Part shown: positions 15,578-26,200 of the stretch, in pieces
Numbering within the stretch: position 1 is the first letter of the stretch
Layout: the number at the start of each line of letters is the position of its first letter
Assembly: GCA_038326165.1 (NCBI GenBank)
Contig: JBBQJT010000005.1
Coordinates: 30,526 to 94,525 of the forward strand
Origin: JAEUUM01 sp038326165
GTDB taxonomy: Bacteria > Bacteroidota > Bacteroidia > Chitinophagales > Saprospiraceae
Length of the DNA: 64,000 nt
Direction of reading: 5' to 3'
Translations under genes and position numbers: made by a program
Notes under the pieces: generated by a model
Told to the model about the DNA's origin: nothing
The model's database searches: none
The model's input: the letters and a program-made list of their open reading frames with translations, nothing else

Positions 15578-16414
15578 TTACTGGGTTTTGCAAGAAGGAG
15601 GTTGATTTTGGGTGATATAAAGTGTAACCGTATCATCTCTGTTCAAATTTGACGATGGACTAGGGCTTTGCTTATATACATAACTAACACTACGGTTGAT
15701 GACAGATTTATCAGGGAGCACTGTTCCTACGCGCAATTGACTCGAATTAATTAAGAACATTGCTGCGTCAAATCCTTCACAAGTTAACTCCGGCATTTTG
15801 ATCTTATCGTCAGTAGCCTTTGAAATGATAAACTTCAAAGTTGAACCTTTGTCAATAATTGCATCATTCATTCTCTTGGTGCTGCTTTCGATGGTATCAT
15901 TTTTATAGATTGCTTTTAAGATGCAATTTTCAGGGCCATCATCAAATTGATATCCAAGTACTTGAGATTCAATATTATATGATTGTTTCAATAGTTTTTG
16001 TGTTCCAGGGAAATCTTTACCGTATAGCAATGGCAAAACAGCCATTTTTACAACATCTGGCTTGTATTTTGATATTGTAATGTATATTGTTCTGCTGCGT
16101 TTTACAAAATTGCCCGACAAAGGTTGTTGTTTTAGAACCATACCTCCAGCAGTTCCTATAACATGAATTGAATCGATTATTTTGAGTTCAAATCCTCCTT
16201 GGTCAGCAAGTGAATTGGCAGCGGAGAGGTGCATTCCTGAGAATTTTGGCATCTGGACTCTTTCACCGTGATTGGTAAAAAATCCTAGAATACTGAAAAA
16301 GCTCAGACTTAAGACTAGGACCAAACCTATAATTTTAAGCAAAGCAATGTATAAATGTTTGCTCTTAAAAAATCCCCAAAAATTATTGCTAAATGTTTTA
16401 TTAGAATTTTCCAT
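15578..16414 (-). CDS. PASTA-domain membrane protein
   Basis: 278 residues. A cytoplasmic N-terminus of about 22 residues is followed by one transmembrane helix (ALLKIIGLVLVLSLSFFSIL), then three extracytoplasmic PASTA-like repeats: VQMPKFSGMHLSAANSL, VKMAVLPLLYGKDFPGTQ and IKMPELTCEGFDAAMFL mark their starts. PASTA domains bind peptidoglycan or uncrosslinked muropeptides in other proteins. Here there is no attached kinase or penicillin-binding domain. The start overlaps the stop of the tandem Ddl gene (TAATG), so it is translationally coupled to a cell-wall precursor enzyme, which supports a wall-related role. Confidence 0.87.
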   Translation of the reverse strand: MENSNKTFSNNFWGFFKSKHLYIALLKIIGLVLVLSLSFFSILGFFTNHGERVQMPKFSGMHLSAANSLADQGGFELKIIDSIHVIGTAGGMVLKQQPLSGNFVKRSRTIYITISKYKPDVVKMAVLPLLYGKDFPGTQKLLKQSYNIESQVLGYQFDDGPENCILKAIYKNDTIESSTKRMNDAIIDKGSTLKFIISKATDDKIKMPELTCEGFDAAMFLINSSQLRVGTVLPDKSVINRSVSYVYKQSPSPSSNLNRDDTVTLYITQNQPPSCKTQ

Positions 16415-19080
16415 TAACTAAGTTTGTTTTTCTTGGCCTCAATTCCATAGGTTAGTATCTTGTCAATAAAATCGTACGGCTTGTATCCATTTATTGCACA
16501 TTGGTGAAATATACATGTTGCAGGTGTCATCCCTGGTAAAGAATTTACTTCAATAATGATTGTTTGGGCTTCTTTACCATTGATTCGGACAAATGCATCA
16601 ATCCTGGCATATCCTTCAACACCGAGAATTTTGGCCGTTTTTTCTAAATCATTCCTCACTTGGTTAGAAATAGTTTCATAATTCACGTTTGGGGTTGCAA
16701 ATCTGGCTGGAGTGATATTTTGACCTTCTCCTGCAAGAAATTTTTCCTCGAGTGAAAGTATTTCACCGGAGGCCAAGGCCTCTGATGGTTCAAAGATTTC
16801 ATACTTCAATCCCTCTGCTGTTAGTGAAGTTAACAGCCCACCAGTTATTTCAAGAAAATTTTCAGCACCATTTGACAGTATCAATTCTTCTATTAAGATA
16901 TTGTCCTTTGCCGGAAATTCTTCGTTCCAGCTTAATCCCAAATCTTCTCGCATCATATTGCTAAGTGTTTCTGTCGGCCTGAAGATAGCATTGCAATACG
17001 CACTGAATTTTTTGAAATCTTTTATGATCATCACTGCACTACTGCAACCATCATCAACAGGTTTTACGAGAAAAGGAATTCCAAATTGTGAAGAGATTTC
17101 ATCAAAGCATGTTTGGTAATTATCAGAGGATTCTGGTTTTTGGTAAACTGTTTGCCCCGTTGTTGTAAATCCGGCATTCCGTAATTTTTGTAAAGTGTCA
17201 TATTTGTTGATAGTCAACTTGGAGGATTCTGGACCACTTCCGTTGTAAGGAATTTTATATTTTTCCAAAATTGCTTGAACTGTTCCGTCTTCACCGGGCC
17301 TTCCGTGTAAGGCTATGAATACACAATCTACTTTTTCTGAAAGTTCTTGATACGATATTTCTTTGGGTTCAAACAAGGCTCCAGAATTGCTGAATCGTTC
17401 AGTTATTGATTTACATTCGCGTTTGATTGTTTCAACTATTTCATGTTTTTTGAAATGGTGAATTTTGTCTGAAATATCATCTGCGTTGTCCTTAAGAAGT
17501 AAATTGATCGGAATTTCGTACAACTTATGATTGGGTCCATCTTTGTCAACAAATACGGGAAATGCACTGTATTTGGAGCTGCTACTTAATTTTTCATAAA
17601 TATTTCTGCCACTTTCAACACTGATGTGCCTTTCAAAGCTATAACCTCCCAAAAAAACAGCTACTCTCAGTTTTTTTGTCGATTTGGTTTTTAGCTCATC
17701 CATTTCATTGTCCAATCGCTTCAGAAGATGCTTGTGGTTATGAGGCAGTGCAGAAGTTTCTGTTCGCTCAATAATTGAGGTTCGGATGATATAAGTTAGG
17801 AACTCACTTGGATTCAATCCAATTTCTGCCGCTTGATGGAAAAAGAAAGAAGAGGGAAGCATTCCCGAGGTGGTGTTCGGATCGTTCAAAAAGATCTCTC
17901 CTTCCTCATTGATAAAGCCATCAATTCTTGCATAAGTTTGAAACTCGAAAAAATTATAGAGTTTTTCACATTCATTCCGTATGTCCTCAATCAATTGATT
18001 TGGGAGATCAATAGGTGTTAATTTGCGGGAAAGCCCTGGCAGATATTTTGATCGATAGTCATAGACTTCACCGCCTTTGACTATTTCAGTTGGCGGCAGA
18101 GCAACTGGGTTTCCATCATCATTTCGGACAACAATACATGAAAATTCTCTGCCACTTATGAATCCTTCCAAAACGACGTCGTTTTCAGAATACTGCGATT
18201 CAAGAATCAACTTTTCATCCGAATGTGTTGATGCCTTATCTAATTCCTTTAACAGATTTTCAGGATGTAAAATGATCTGTCCGTTGAGCACAATTGGAAA
18301 TCCCAGACTATCTCGGATATCTGTCAGTGACCTAACAAACCCAAGCTTCTCTTCGCTGGTTTTATTTTTCCAAACTTTGGGATCTAAGTCTGCAATAAAG
18401 AATGCTTTTTCAATTGCTCTTTTTAAAGTTTGCAGCCCTTGATCTTCTCGAACTATTGTTACTCCTATAGAAGACCCCTGATTGGCGGGTCTAATAACTA
18501 CTGGCCATTTAAGTTCATTGATTACTTCGTAAAAAAAAGCATCCGATACTCCTTTTTGCCATTCATTGCGTTTTATGACATGAAATGGCTTGACTTTGAA
18601 TCCGGAATTCTTAAGCATTTTCTTTTGAAATGCCTTGTCCATGCCTATGGAGGAAGCCCTTATTCCTGAGCCAGTGTATGGGATTTTTAACAAATCCAGT
18701 AACCCTTGAATTTGACCATCTTCGCCCATGGCACCGTGCAAAGTTAGGAATGCGAAGTCAATCAGAGCAGGCAGTTCGTTTAGTGTTATTTTTCTTCCTA
18801 CTTTTTGAAACAAGCTCTCTGGAATTTCTCCAATACTCTCCACATAAACTTGAAATTGATTGATGCTTTCTGGCAAAAATTCAACTGGAGGATAAAAGTC
18901 TCTTATTGTGCCTTTGTATAAATATTCCCAATTGAGCAGGATAAAGTTGCCGACACTGTCTATGAAAATGGGAACTGGCTCAAAAAGAGTTTTATCCAAG
19001 TTATCATAAACTGTCCGTCCTCCCGCAAAAGAGATTTCTCGCTCTCTTGATGGTCCGCCAAAAAGTATTCCTATTTTCAT
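16414..19080 (-). CDS. ddl: Tandem (two-module) D-alanine--D-alanine ligase
   Basis: 888 residues, about twice a normal Ddl, holding two complete ATP-grasp Ddl-like modules (about 1-455 and 470-888). Module 1: ILFGGPSREREISFAGG, LTLHGAMGEDGQIQG, RPANQGSSIGV, YDYRSKYLPG (omega loop) and LNDPNTTSGM in place of the usual ExNTxPGM. Module 2: VFLGGYSFERHISVESG, IALHGRPGEDGTVQ, KPVDDGCSSAV (altered GSSVG), SLEEKFLAGEGQNITPA instead of the Tyr omega loop, and the canonical EVNSLPGMTPA. Ddl joins two D-alanines for the peptidoglycan stem. ATG at 19080 (MKIGILFGG) fits the fold and the promoter better than the longer frame. Which module is active is unclear. Confidence 0.9.
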   Translation of the reverse strand: MKIGILFGGPSREREISFAGGRTVYDNLDKTLFEPVPIFIDSVGNFILLNWEYLYKGTIRDFYPPVEFLPESINQFQVYVESIGEIPESLFQKVGRKITLNELPALIDFAFLTLHGAMGEDGQIQGLLDLLKIPYTGSGIRASSIGMDKAFQKKMLKNSGFKVKPFHVIKRNEWQKGVSDAFFYEVINELKWPVVIRPANQGSSIGVTIVREDQGLQTLKRAIEKAFFIADLDPKVWKNKTSEEKLGFVRSLTDIRDSLGFPIVLNGQIILHPENLLKELDKASTHSDEKLILESQYSENDVVLEGFISGREFSCIVVRNDDGNPVALPPTEIVKGGEVYDYRSKYLPGLSRKLTPIDLPNQLIEDIRNECEKLYNFFEFQTYARIDGFINEEGEIFLNDPNTTSGMLPSSFFFHQAAEIGLNPSEFLTYIIRTSIIERTETSALPHNHKHLLKRLDNEMDELKTKSTKKLRVAVFLGGYSFERHISVESGRNIYEKLSSSSKYSAFPVFVDKDGPNHKLYEIPINLLLKDNADDISDKIHHFKKHEIVETIKRECKSITERFSNSGALFEPKEISYQELSEKVDCVFIALHGRPGEDGTVQAILEKYKIPYNGSGPESSKLTINKYDTLQKLRNAGFTTTGQTVYQKPESSDNYQTCFDEISSQFGIPFLVKPVDDGCSSAVMIIKDFKKFSAYCNAIFRPTETLSNMMREDLGLSWNEEFPAKDNILIEELILSNGAENFLEITGGLLTSLTAEGLKYEIFEPSEALASGEILSLEEKFLAGEGQNITPARFATPNVNYETISNQVRNDLEKTAKILGVEGYARIDAFVRINGKEAQTIIIEVNSLPGMTPATCIFHQCAINGYKPYDFIDKILTYGIEAKKNKLS

Positions 19081-19105
19081 GCAATGGCTTTCATATTCCA
19101 GTATG

Positions 19106-19113
19106 CAAAGGTA
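19106..19113 (-). promoter_or_regulatory. Promoter -7 element for the ddl unit
   Basis: On the minus strand TACCTTTG, a perfect TAnnTTTG, 25 bases before the ATG at 19080. It lies inside the longer open frame and supports the shorter start. Confidence 0.65.
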
Positions 19114-19260
19114 TGAATTGGAAGCCAAATATTGGCATTACGTCTAATTTGACCCTGTAATTGGAGGCACTAAATTAGTGACTGAGTACTTTATTGAAAT
19201 ATGCTGATCAAGTACAACAAGGTCCAGAATTGATGGGCCGTAATTTATAATGGAATTTGC

Positions 19261-19480
19261 TAAACCCAAATTCAGCGTTTGGAGATGAATCGACGAAATT
19301 TTTGGTTATTCCAAAATTTTTTCAGGTCTGACGACTCCTTCATTCGAAGGAGACTCGCAAGAAGAGACCCCTTGACGATTTTTTAAATGTCAGCGCTTCA
19401 AAGTCGACAAAATCATCGATTTTCCTCAACTCAAGAGGCTTTGCTCAGAGGCAAGATCCGCTAATGCGGATTTTGGGCTA
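19261..19480 (+). repeat. Dispersed intergenic repeat, copy 3 (longest, with an extra insert)
   Basis: Begins TAAACCCAAATTCAGCGTTT and ends ATCCGCTAATGCGGAT-TTTGGGC. Shares with copy 1 the blocks AATCGACGAAATTTTTG, TTGACGATTTTTTAAAT and AAAGTCGA. It carries extra hairpin-like inserts (CTCCTTCATTCGAAGGAG) not present in copy 1, and its left hairpin is partly lost. Confidence 0.8.
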
Positions 19481-19481
19481 A

Positions 19482-19522
19482 ATAAAAAAAGCACTGCTGA
19501 TGGTACAATCAGCAGTGCTTTC
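19482..19522 (-). terminator. Rho-independent terminator of the metalloprotease gene
   Basis: A perfect 14-bp stem (AAAGCACTGCTGAT, 6-base loop, ATCAGCAGTGCTTT). Read on the minus strand it is followed by TTTTTTTATT. It starts 17 bases past the stop of the gene ending at 19539. Confidence 0.88.
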
Positions 19523-19538
19523 TGAATAAAAAGAAGGA

Positions 19539-22500
19539 TTACTTTACCAATGTTAACGGTAGAGTAATAAATTTATCTTCAGTGTATGCTCTTATAATAT
19601 AGTAACCTGAACTCAATCCATCAGTATCCAATTGATTGTTGTTGGTCAATGAAGTATTCCATAATTTGACCAATTGTCCTGATGCATTTATCAATTCAAT
19701 TTTGTTCAATTGAATATCAGTATTTAATGTTCTGATATTGATAACACCCGAGGTTGGGTTAGGAAAAACCATAAGTTGCGAGTTGAAAGCTTCAGAACTT
19801 GATACTGTTATGCTGTTATCGGTTTTGATGTTAAACATGGAAAGTGGAATCCAACCACCGTCCACATCCTCCGCTACAAACATAAAGTCATCAAATTGCT
19901 CACCTGCAATAGTGTGTGTGTAAGAGATTATGTTGTTGTTGATATCTTCTTGTGTGAATCGATCTCCAACTTCGAATAATTTTGATCCATTGCCGAGGAC
20001 ACCATTTCTGACATTTCTGACAATGGTGTATCTGATTTCATCGTTGGTATTGTTGCCGTCTATACATTCAAGATTTAGATTGGTGATTTTCTTTCCAGTC
20101 TGAGGCAATAATTTCAAAGTATCGTTGACAACCAATTGTGGAGGATTGGCACTTATGTTGGTACAAATACGAAGTGACCACTCATCGATCACGCCACCAT
20201 CACTTGGATTGTCGTCCTTGACGTTCAATATCCAGTCACCTCCGCTGGATTCACCGTTGAATTTGGTGAAAGCTTCTTGTGGTTTGAAAACCTTGTTGCC
20301 ATTTGGCGGACATGAAAATTGGATTGGCGATTGATCATCTAATCCAAAATTGAATGAGTTACTAAAATTTCCACACTTATCAGTCCATAAAATACTTTTT
20401 GTACCTGTTGGAGAAGTAAGTGTTACATCAAGATCTTCAAAGTATTCATGGAATCCTTTGAATGTTTGGAGATTTATATCACTGATAATACCATCAACAA
20501 GTACCGAAGATTTTGAGTCAATGGAGGGTTTTCCACTCGCAGAGATGCTGATCTTACCATCTAAATTTTTATAATCTTTACATGAAAGGGTAATGGTATG
20601 GAATAAGTATGTATCACTCCACTCACCATTTGCACAAGAATTCTTAGCTCTTACTCTCCAATAGAAAATTTTGTTTGGATCCAATATTTTACTGGTGGTA
20701 AAATTGGTGCCTACTAAGTTAAGTGAAGACTCAATAAGTGGGTCGAAATTAGCATATTCTGATATATTAAACTCATATTTTTCAGCATTTGCTGCACTTG
20801 ACCAAGTGAATGAAGGGATTTGAGGGAGACCGTCAGCATTTAGCGCAGGACTAAGTAAGTCTATTGTAGAAAATGCCGTACTTTTTAATGAAATACTGAT
20901 TGGTCTTTTAAATTCTGTAGCGTCCACAGTGGTTGCAACAACATTAAATTCTAATATACCTGAAGGTACTGAATTGTCCAATGTGATACTCAAGCTGACT
21001 GCATCTCCTGGTTGAATAGGGTTTTTAGAAAATACTGCATTTGCGCCAGTCGGTAAACCCTCCGTACTCAAACTAACAGATTGATTAAAACCCAATAAGG
21101 CTTTGTTGTATATTTCTACATTGAAATTAGTCGGCAAGCAAGAAAAAGTTATAAAGGTTTGAGCATCAAAATAGTAGGATGCAGAATCAGGTTGGATGAT
21201 GCTAAAATTTTGATTGGAAACATCAAAAAAGATATTTTCACTTGCTTTAATCATTACACGAGCTTGCGTAGAATTTGTTGGTAGTGGGGGACAAATTATT
21301 GTCGCACTTCCATCATTGGGAACTCCTTTAGCCAGCAAAATCGGATAGCCAAGTCCACCGTTGGCAGAAAGAAATATGTCAACATTGGTGCAATTTACAG
21401 GCAAATTGTTAGTGTTGGCTACATCCCATGTCACTGTTTCTTCATTGCCCATTATCCACGTCACCAAATTAGTATTGGGAACCAAAACTCTAAAGGGGCC
21501 TGCAAGATCAGTAGCCTTGAATTTGACTTCATCCCAATTAGGGTGACCTCCTGTATAATGGTTATCTCTCACTACAAATCGAAAAGTTAAATTACGCGTA
21601 GTATCTGGAAGTAGTTCATCTGCGGTTGCCCCATTTGAAATGATTGTACCAATCCTTGGAAAATATCTAAATTTATTTGCACTAGGTTTGGTAACAGAAT
21701 AGAGTGGGCCTTGCTCTGTTGCGGTTCCATAAGCTTGTGCAAAGCCACCGTCAGCTTGTTCCCAACTATAAGTCATTGTGTCACCTTCAGCATCAATTGC
21801 ATCACCTTCTAAAATAAAAGGAGTTAGTTTAGGTATGGTAAACCCATCCTTATAATCCACGCTTACTTCAGGACGCGTGTTGTTCTCATTGATTTTTTCA
21901 GCACAACCGTTCCCTTCGGCATACCACATGTAGTTTGTAAGTTCTTCAAGAGACCCAGCATTGAACATATCAAAGCTCGCTCCATTGCCTGGACCTGGGC
22001 ATGTTCCGCTATATGACATGATGGTGATACCAGCTCCTGGTTCCCATCCCCATTGGCCGCTTTCGTTACCAACGCAATTGTTGAAGCTATGGTTTGCTCC
22101 CATTTGATGGCCCATTTCATGAGCGACAATATCGATCCAGAATTGATCTCCCGTTACTACGCTTAAAGTGGATCCTGCCCTGACCTTTGATGAACCGCTG
22201 CAAACTGCACCAAGCTGTGCCAAGCCTACAACACCACCATTTTGGTTGAAACCATAAACGTGCCCCAAATCCATTGCACTCAAAGTGCCGAGATTTTGAG
22301 TCATTATTATGGCGTTTTGATTGATCATTGACACCAAATCACCTGCAGTATAGCCATCATTTATTGGGTCAAAGAATACAATTCTTTTATTGGAACCTAT
22401 AAGCTTGAATTTAATTCCTAAGTCTGTTAACAAAACCAGACTGATTCTATTTACTGATTTGTTCAATTCCGCAATTACGGCAGCGGTATCTTTTGCAGGA

Positions 22501-23180
22501 GATATTATTAACGAATACTCTGCAGAAGCACTGATTCCAATGGTGTATATCCTGAGGGACTGACTTTCAGCTAAATTTCTTTGCTGTGGCTTTTGAGTTT
22601 TCATTTCACTCATTCTTTTGGCATGTTCCTTCTCTTGTTGTGGTGAAACCAAGCAACTTTTTTCGAAAGATTGGCCTTCTTTGGCGTAATCACTCTTGTA
22701 TGCTACTAGGTAATGTTGAACATCAGATGCAAAAAGCGGATCAATGACTACCATTCCTTTTTCCGAGTTGCTTATAAATCCACCAAATCCATAAGGGCTG
22801 ATGTCAATTCTTCCAGTAGTTCTGGCGTTATTAACAGCTTGAACGGAATAACTTTTGATATCTGGGAATTCATTCATCAACTGCTCTTCCATCGTCGGTG
22901 ACTCCCAAACTTTAAAAGTAATAATTTCACCGTCTGGCATAGGCAAATCAATAATTACAGGCTTGCCACCTTTGAATTCCATTGGTGCTTTGTTCAGTAT
23001 TTTTTTCATGCTTACAAAGTCAAGTTTTGCTCCTTGATATATGTAAGGTATTTGGACAAAAGCGGGTGATTGATCACTTGGCATATTTTCACGAGACATC
23101 AATTGCCACAAACTTTTTTGTGCAAAACCAATGTTCATAAACAAAATTCCAGATAAAACTAACAGTAAGGTCTTTTTCAT
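19539..23180 (-). CDS. Secreted reprolysin-like metalloprotease with P-domain and T9SS type A tail
   Basis: 1213 residues. Signal peptide MKKTLLLVLSGILFMNIGFA; propeptide-like region to about 200; zinc protease domain with HEMGHQMGANHSFN (HExxHxxGxxH, near residue 353) and a Met-turn IMSYSGTCPG, as in M12-type metalloproteases. A fibronectin III-like module (near 745-860) follows, then a proprotein-convertase P-domain (FHEYFEDLDVTLTSPTG, GGDWILNVKDDNPSDGG), a cadherin/CSPG-like module (NGSKLFEVGDRFTQEDINN) and a type A sorting domain (LMVFPNPTSGVINIR). It likely degrades external protein. Transcribed alone, with a strong terminator. Confidence 0.9.
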   Translation of the reverse strand: MKKTLLLVLSGILFMNIGFAQKSLWQLMSRENMPSDQSPAFVQIPYIYQGAKLDFVSMKKILNKAPMEFKGGKPVIIDLPMPDGEIITFKVWESPTMEEQLMNEFPDIKSYSVQAVNNARTTGRIDISPYGFGGFISNSEKGMVVIDPLFASDVQHYLVAYKSDYAKEGQSFEKSCLVSPQQEKEHAKRMSEMKTQKPQQRNLAESQSLRIYTIGISASAEYSLIISPAKDTAAVIAELNKSVNRISLVLLTDLGIKFKLIGSNKRIVFFDPINDGYTAGDLVSMINQNAIIMTQNLGTLSAMDLGHVYGFNQNGGVVGLAQLGAVCSGSSKVRAGSTLSVVTGDQFWIDIVAHEMGHQMGANHSFNNCVGNESGQWGWEPGAGITIMSYSGTCPGPGNGASFDMFNAGSLEELTNYMWYAEGNGCAEKINENNTRPEVSVDYKDGFTIPKLTPFILEGDAIDAEGDTMTYSWEQADGGFAQAYGTATEQGPLYSVTKPSANKFRYFPRIGTIISNGATADELLPDTTRNLTFRFVVRDNHYTGGHPNWDEVKFKATDLAGPFRVLVPNTNLVTWIMGNEETVTWDVANTNNLPVNCTNVDIFLSANGGLGYPILLAKGVPNDGSATIICPPLPTNSTQARVMIKASENIFFDVSNQNFSIIQPDSASYYFDAQTFITFSCLPTNFNVEIYNKALLGFNQSVSLSTEGLPTGANAVFSKNPIQPGDAVSLSITLDNSVPSGILEFNVVATTVDATEFKRPISISLKSTAFSTIDLLSPALNADGLPQIPSFTWSSAANAEKYEFNISEYANFDPLIESSLNLVGTNFTTSKILDPNKIFYWRVRAKNSCANGEWSDTYLFHTITLSCKDYKNLDGKISISASGKPSIDSKSSVLVDGIISDINLQTFKGFHEYFEDLDVTLTSPTGTKSILWTDKCGNFSNSFNFGLDDQSPIQFSCPPNGNKVFKPQEAFTKFNGESSGGDWILNVKDDNPSDGGVIDEWSLRICTNISANPPQLVVNDTLKLLPQTGKKITNLNLECIDGNNTNDEIRYTIVRNVRNGVLGNGSKLFEVGDRFTQEDINNNIISYTHTIAGEQFDDFMFVAEDVDGGWIPLSMFNIKTDNSITVSSSEAFNSQLMVFPNPTSGVINIRTLNTDIQLNKIELINASGQLVKLWNTSLTNNNQLDTDGLSSGYYIIRAYTEDKFITLPLTLVK

Positions 23181-23278
23181 AAATTGATTGGATGTATTAA
23201 AGAGGTGTAAAACTAACTGATTTTTGGTCGTAATGTTTTACGATTCCACCTGAAAAATTAACAAAATGTAAAATTTAG

Positions 23279-26200
23279 TCAAAATTCAGCCCTCGCTTGC
23301 ATTCGAACTATGTGAATAATTCTTGAATCGCCCAGTTTGCGTCCATCATATCCACCATTTAAATAGATTTTTTTTGTTAGTCTATAATCTAGGTTGATAT
23401 TCCATAGCCAATTGTTTCCTGGCCGCAATCCTTGAGTCATTGCAAAACCAACAGGCGATGATATGTTGCCATTGAATGAAATATTTGAATAGCCAATTGT
23501 AGCTTCCAAGGAACTTTTCTGACTGGTATTTTTTCTTGATTCTATCGAGAACTGTTTGAGTTCCAAGCTTTCCGAACCAATAGTATTTCTAGAGTTGGCA
23601 TATTTAGATTTAAGGGCCAATCTGGTATTTCTATTTGCATTCCAAACCAAGCCGGGTTCAATATTATCTGATTCGATGTTGAATCTTCTGCTTTCTAGGA
23701 GTTGGGCAGTGCTTTTATTTACGGTTCTGGATAGTTTTAATTCCCATTGAATTGCTGGAACTGGACGATTGCGCATACTGACAAAATATTCATCTTGCGT
23801 TCGGCCTTCAATACCCGAGGTGAGGGTTTGTATATTTCTGGTTCCCCTTGTTCCCAATTGTGTTTCGGATGTAGCTTTGGCTCGATTGTGATAGAGTACT
23901 GCATTGTAACCCAGATTTTCATTTACCAATTGTGTAAGTTCGTCATATTCCGAAAAAGGAACAAGCTTTTGAAGATTATCTGCAAATTTGAGTTTTCTAT
24001 TGACCTGACCAGTCAATCCAAGAGAAAACGGGGCAATCAATTTTTTAACTCCCTTTTTAGAGCGCCAATCATTTGGAAATGCCAATTGGGCGGATTCATT
24101 TAGGGTGATGTTGTCGGTGCGTATGAATTCGTTGCTCAACAGAATAATACGGACATAATTGGCCTGGTCAGGTGTAACCGCTGGCTCAAATTCATCCAAT
24201 TGCTTAATTCTATCAGCATTATAATCATTGTATTGAAATTGGCCTTCTCCACTGTTTACTTCCTGATAGAAGAAATCAAATCGTTGTTCTTGTCCAGACC
24301 CAATTTCATAACTGACGGTGTTTGTCATATTTCCCTTCTTTGAAACCCAGTTGTGTTGGATTCGTCCTAAGTAAATAGTGCCTTCACGCAACCCCTGTGT
24401 AGGCAATTGGATTTGTAGTTTTCGCCATGAGATACTGGATTGGAAATTGCTTCGAATATTGGGTGTGAAATTATTGTCTAGAGTTATTTGTGATCCTATG
24501 GTGTGCGGTTTTATTTCACGATTGGAACTTATTTTATCGATTCTCTGCTGTGCATTGATACTACTTGTAAATTTTTCTTTGAATTTGTATGAAAAGCTGC
24601 TTCCATAAAGCCACCAATGATAACTGCTCATCAATAAAGTATCCGTTGTGTTTGATTTTCTCTGGTTGTCTTCCAGTTCATAGTAAACTTTTATTGTTTT
24701 GTTTTCATTTTTGCCTGAAAGGTAATTGGCTTCCCCTTTTGATCTGATAAAGTTTGTTTTTTCAATTGTTCCAGTAGACCCAAGTACGCTAGTATTGGCA
24801 GTTGCGTTAAATCTTTTTATCGGAGAAAGCATCAAATCAACATCCTGTTTGATGGCTTTCATGACAAGCTCTTGCCTGAAGTCATTGACACGGTATTGCA
24901 TGGACCACCATTTTTCTTGACCGACTTTTATGCTGGCAGTCAGAATATTTTCTTGTGATTGTCCTTGTTTATAATTGTAATCTCTTGCGAATTCAGCATT
25001 TCTGTATGGATTCAGAAATTTAAAATTCTTCCGTAAAAATTCATTTTGTAAACTTGTTTGTAATAAAATAGGTTTTTTGCTGTTGTTGTGAAGGGTGTCT
25101 TGTCTATTGATTTGAACCAAATTTGCAAATCCATAATCATCTTGTCCATCTCGATCTGAAAATCTGTTTTTGTCCCAATGTGAACCTGCAAATTCGGTCC
25201 GGATACTTGTATTTCTTCCAATTGGAGTTGAAATTTGAATTGTGGCAAGTTGTTGAGAGGTAGGAGCGATCAACTTTCTTACAGGATCATAATTCCCATT
25301 TTTTTTACCGTCAGCTGATGGAGCAATAAACTTAAATATTCTTCCATTTACTCCTGCACTTGCATCAAGTATGTAATTGCCATTGTTATTGCCAACAAAG
25401 GAAAAACTTGCACGAAATAGCTTGTTAGCTGGTCCAGCAGTATAAACCAAGACACTCTGGAATCCCAATGTGTCAATCAGACGGTATCGAATTGGATCAT
25501 TAGAAGTTGTATCAATTGAACCTACCAAGGCACTTTCAAGATTGTCGCCCGCGTCTATTAGAACTTTTCTTTCTTCAGGGGTCAATTGCTGCGAAGCTGA
25601 CGAGGATTTACTATCGCGCTCAGAATAAACGTTCCATGAAAGTTTTAGTTTTTTGTATTCAATTTGCTGGTGCGTTGTTAGCAAGGATCGGACAAAGTTT
25701 TGAACTGCATATTCAAACTCAATGATGATCCTACTATCTTTGGTAATTAGTCTTTTAGGTGTAAAACTGACGTCACCTCTGTTGTAGTCAACCACGTAGT
25801 CATCTTGGAGTCCTCGTTGAAGCAACATACCATCAATCCATACTTTTTCTGTTCCAGCCAGCACAATGATAAAGTTTTCGCCATCACTCCCTATCAATTT
25901 ATATGGACCTTGATTGCCTTCAGTTCCCTGAATGACCATCCTTGCAAATTTTCCTCGGCTGATAGCAATACTGCCTTTGGTATTTGCCAAAACTGATTTG
26001 TTCCTAAAGCTATTTGAAAAAGTTGCACCTCTTAGTTTTTTCCAATATTTCATGAAATAACCATCGGGGGCTTGGATTTCATAATCACCCGCCAATAAAG
26101 ATGATTTATCTCTCGTCAATTGGATGTAAACTTTATCAAATTCTTGAATGGTTCTCGTTGCCCCATCGGGTTGAATAGGGATGTTGTTGTCAGTTATAAC

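Larger units (their letters stand above)
19081..19538. other. Intergenic region upstream of ddl
   Basis: No gene. It contains the ddl promoter (19106-19113), repeat copy 3 (19261-19480) and the hairpin terminator of the protease gene (19482-19522). Nothing else is recognisable between 19114 and 19260. Confidence 0.6.

Noticed and set aside
18077..18442. 121-residue plus-strand frame inside ddl
   Set aside because: Antisense to a conserved ATP-grasp module.
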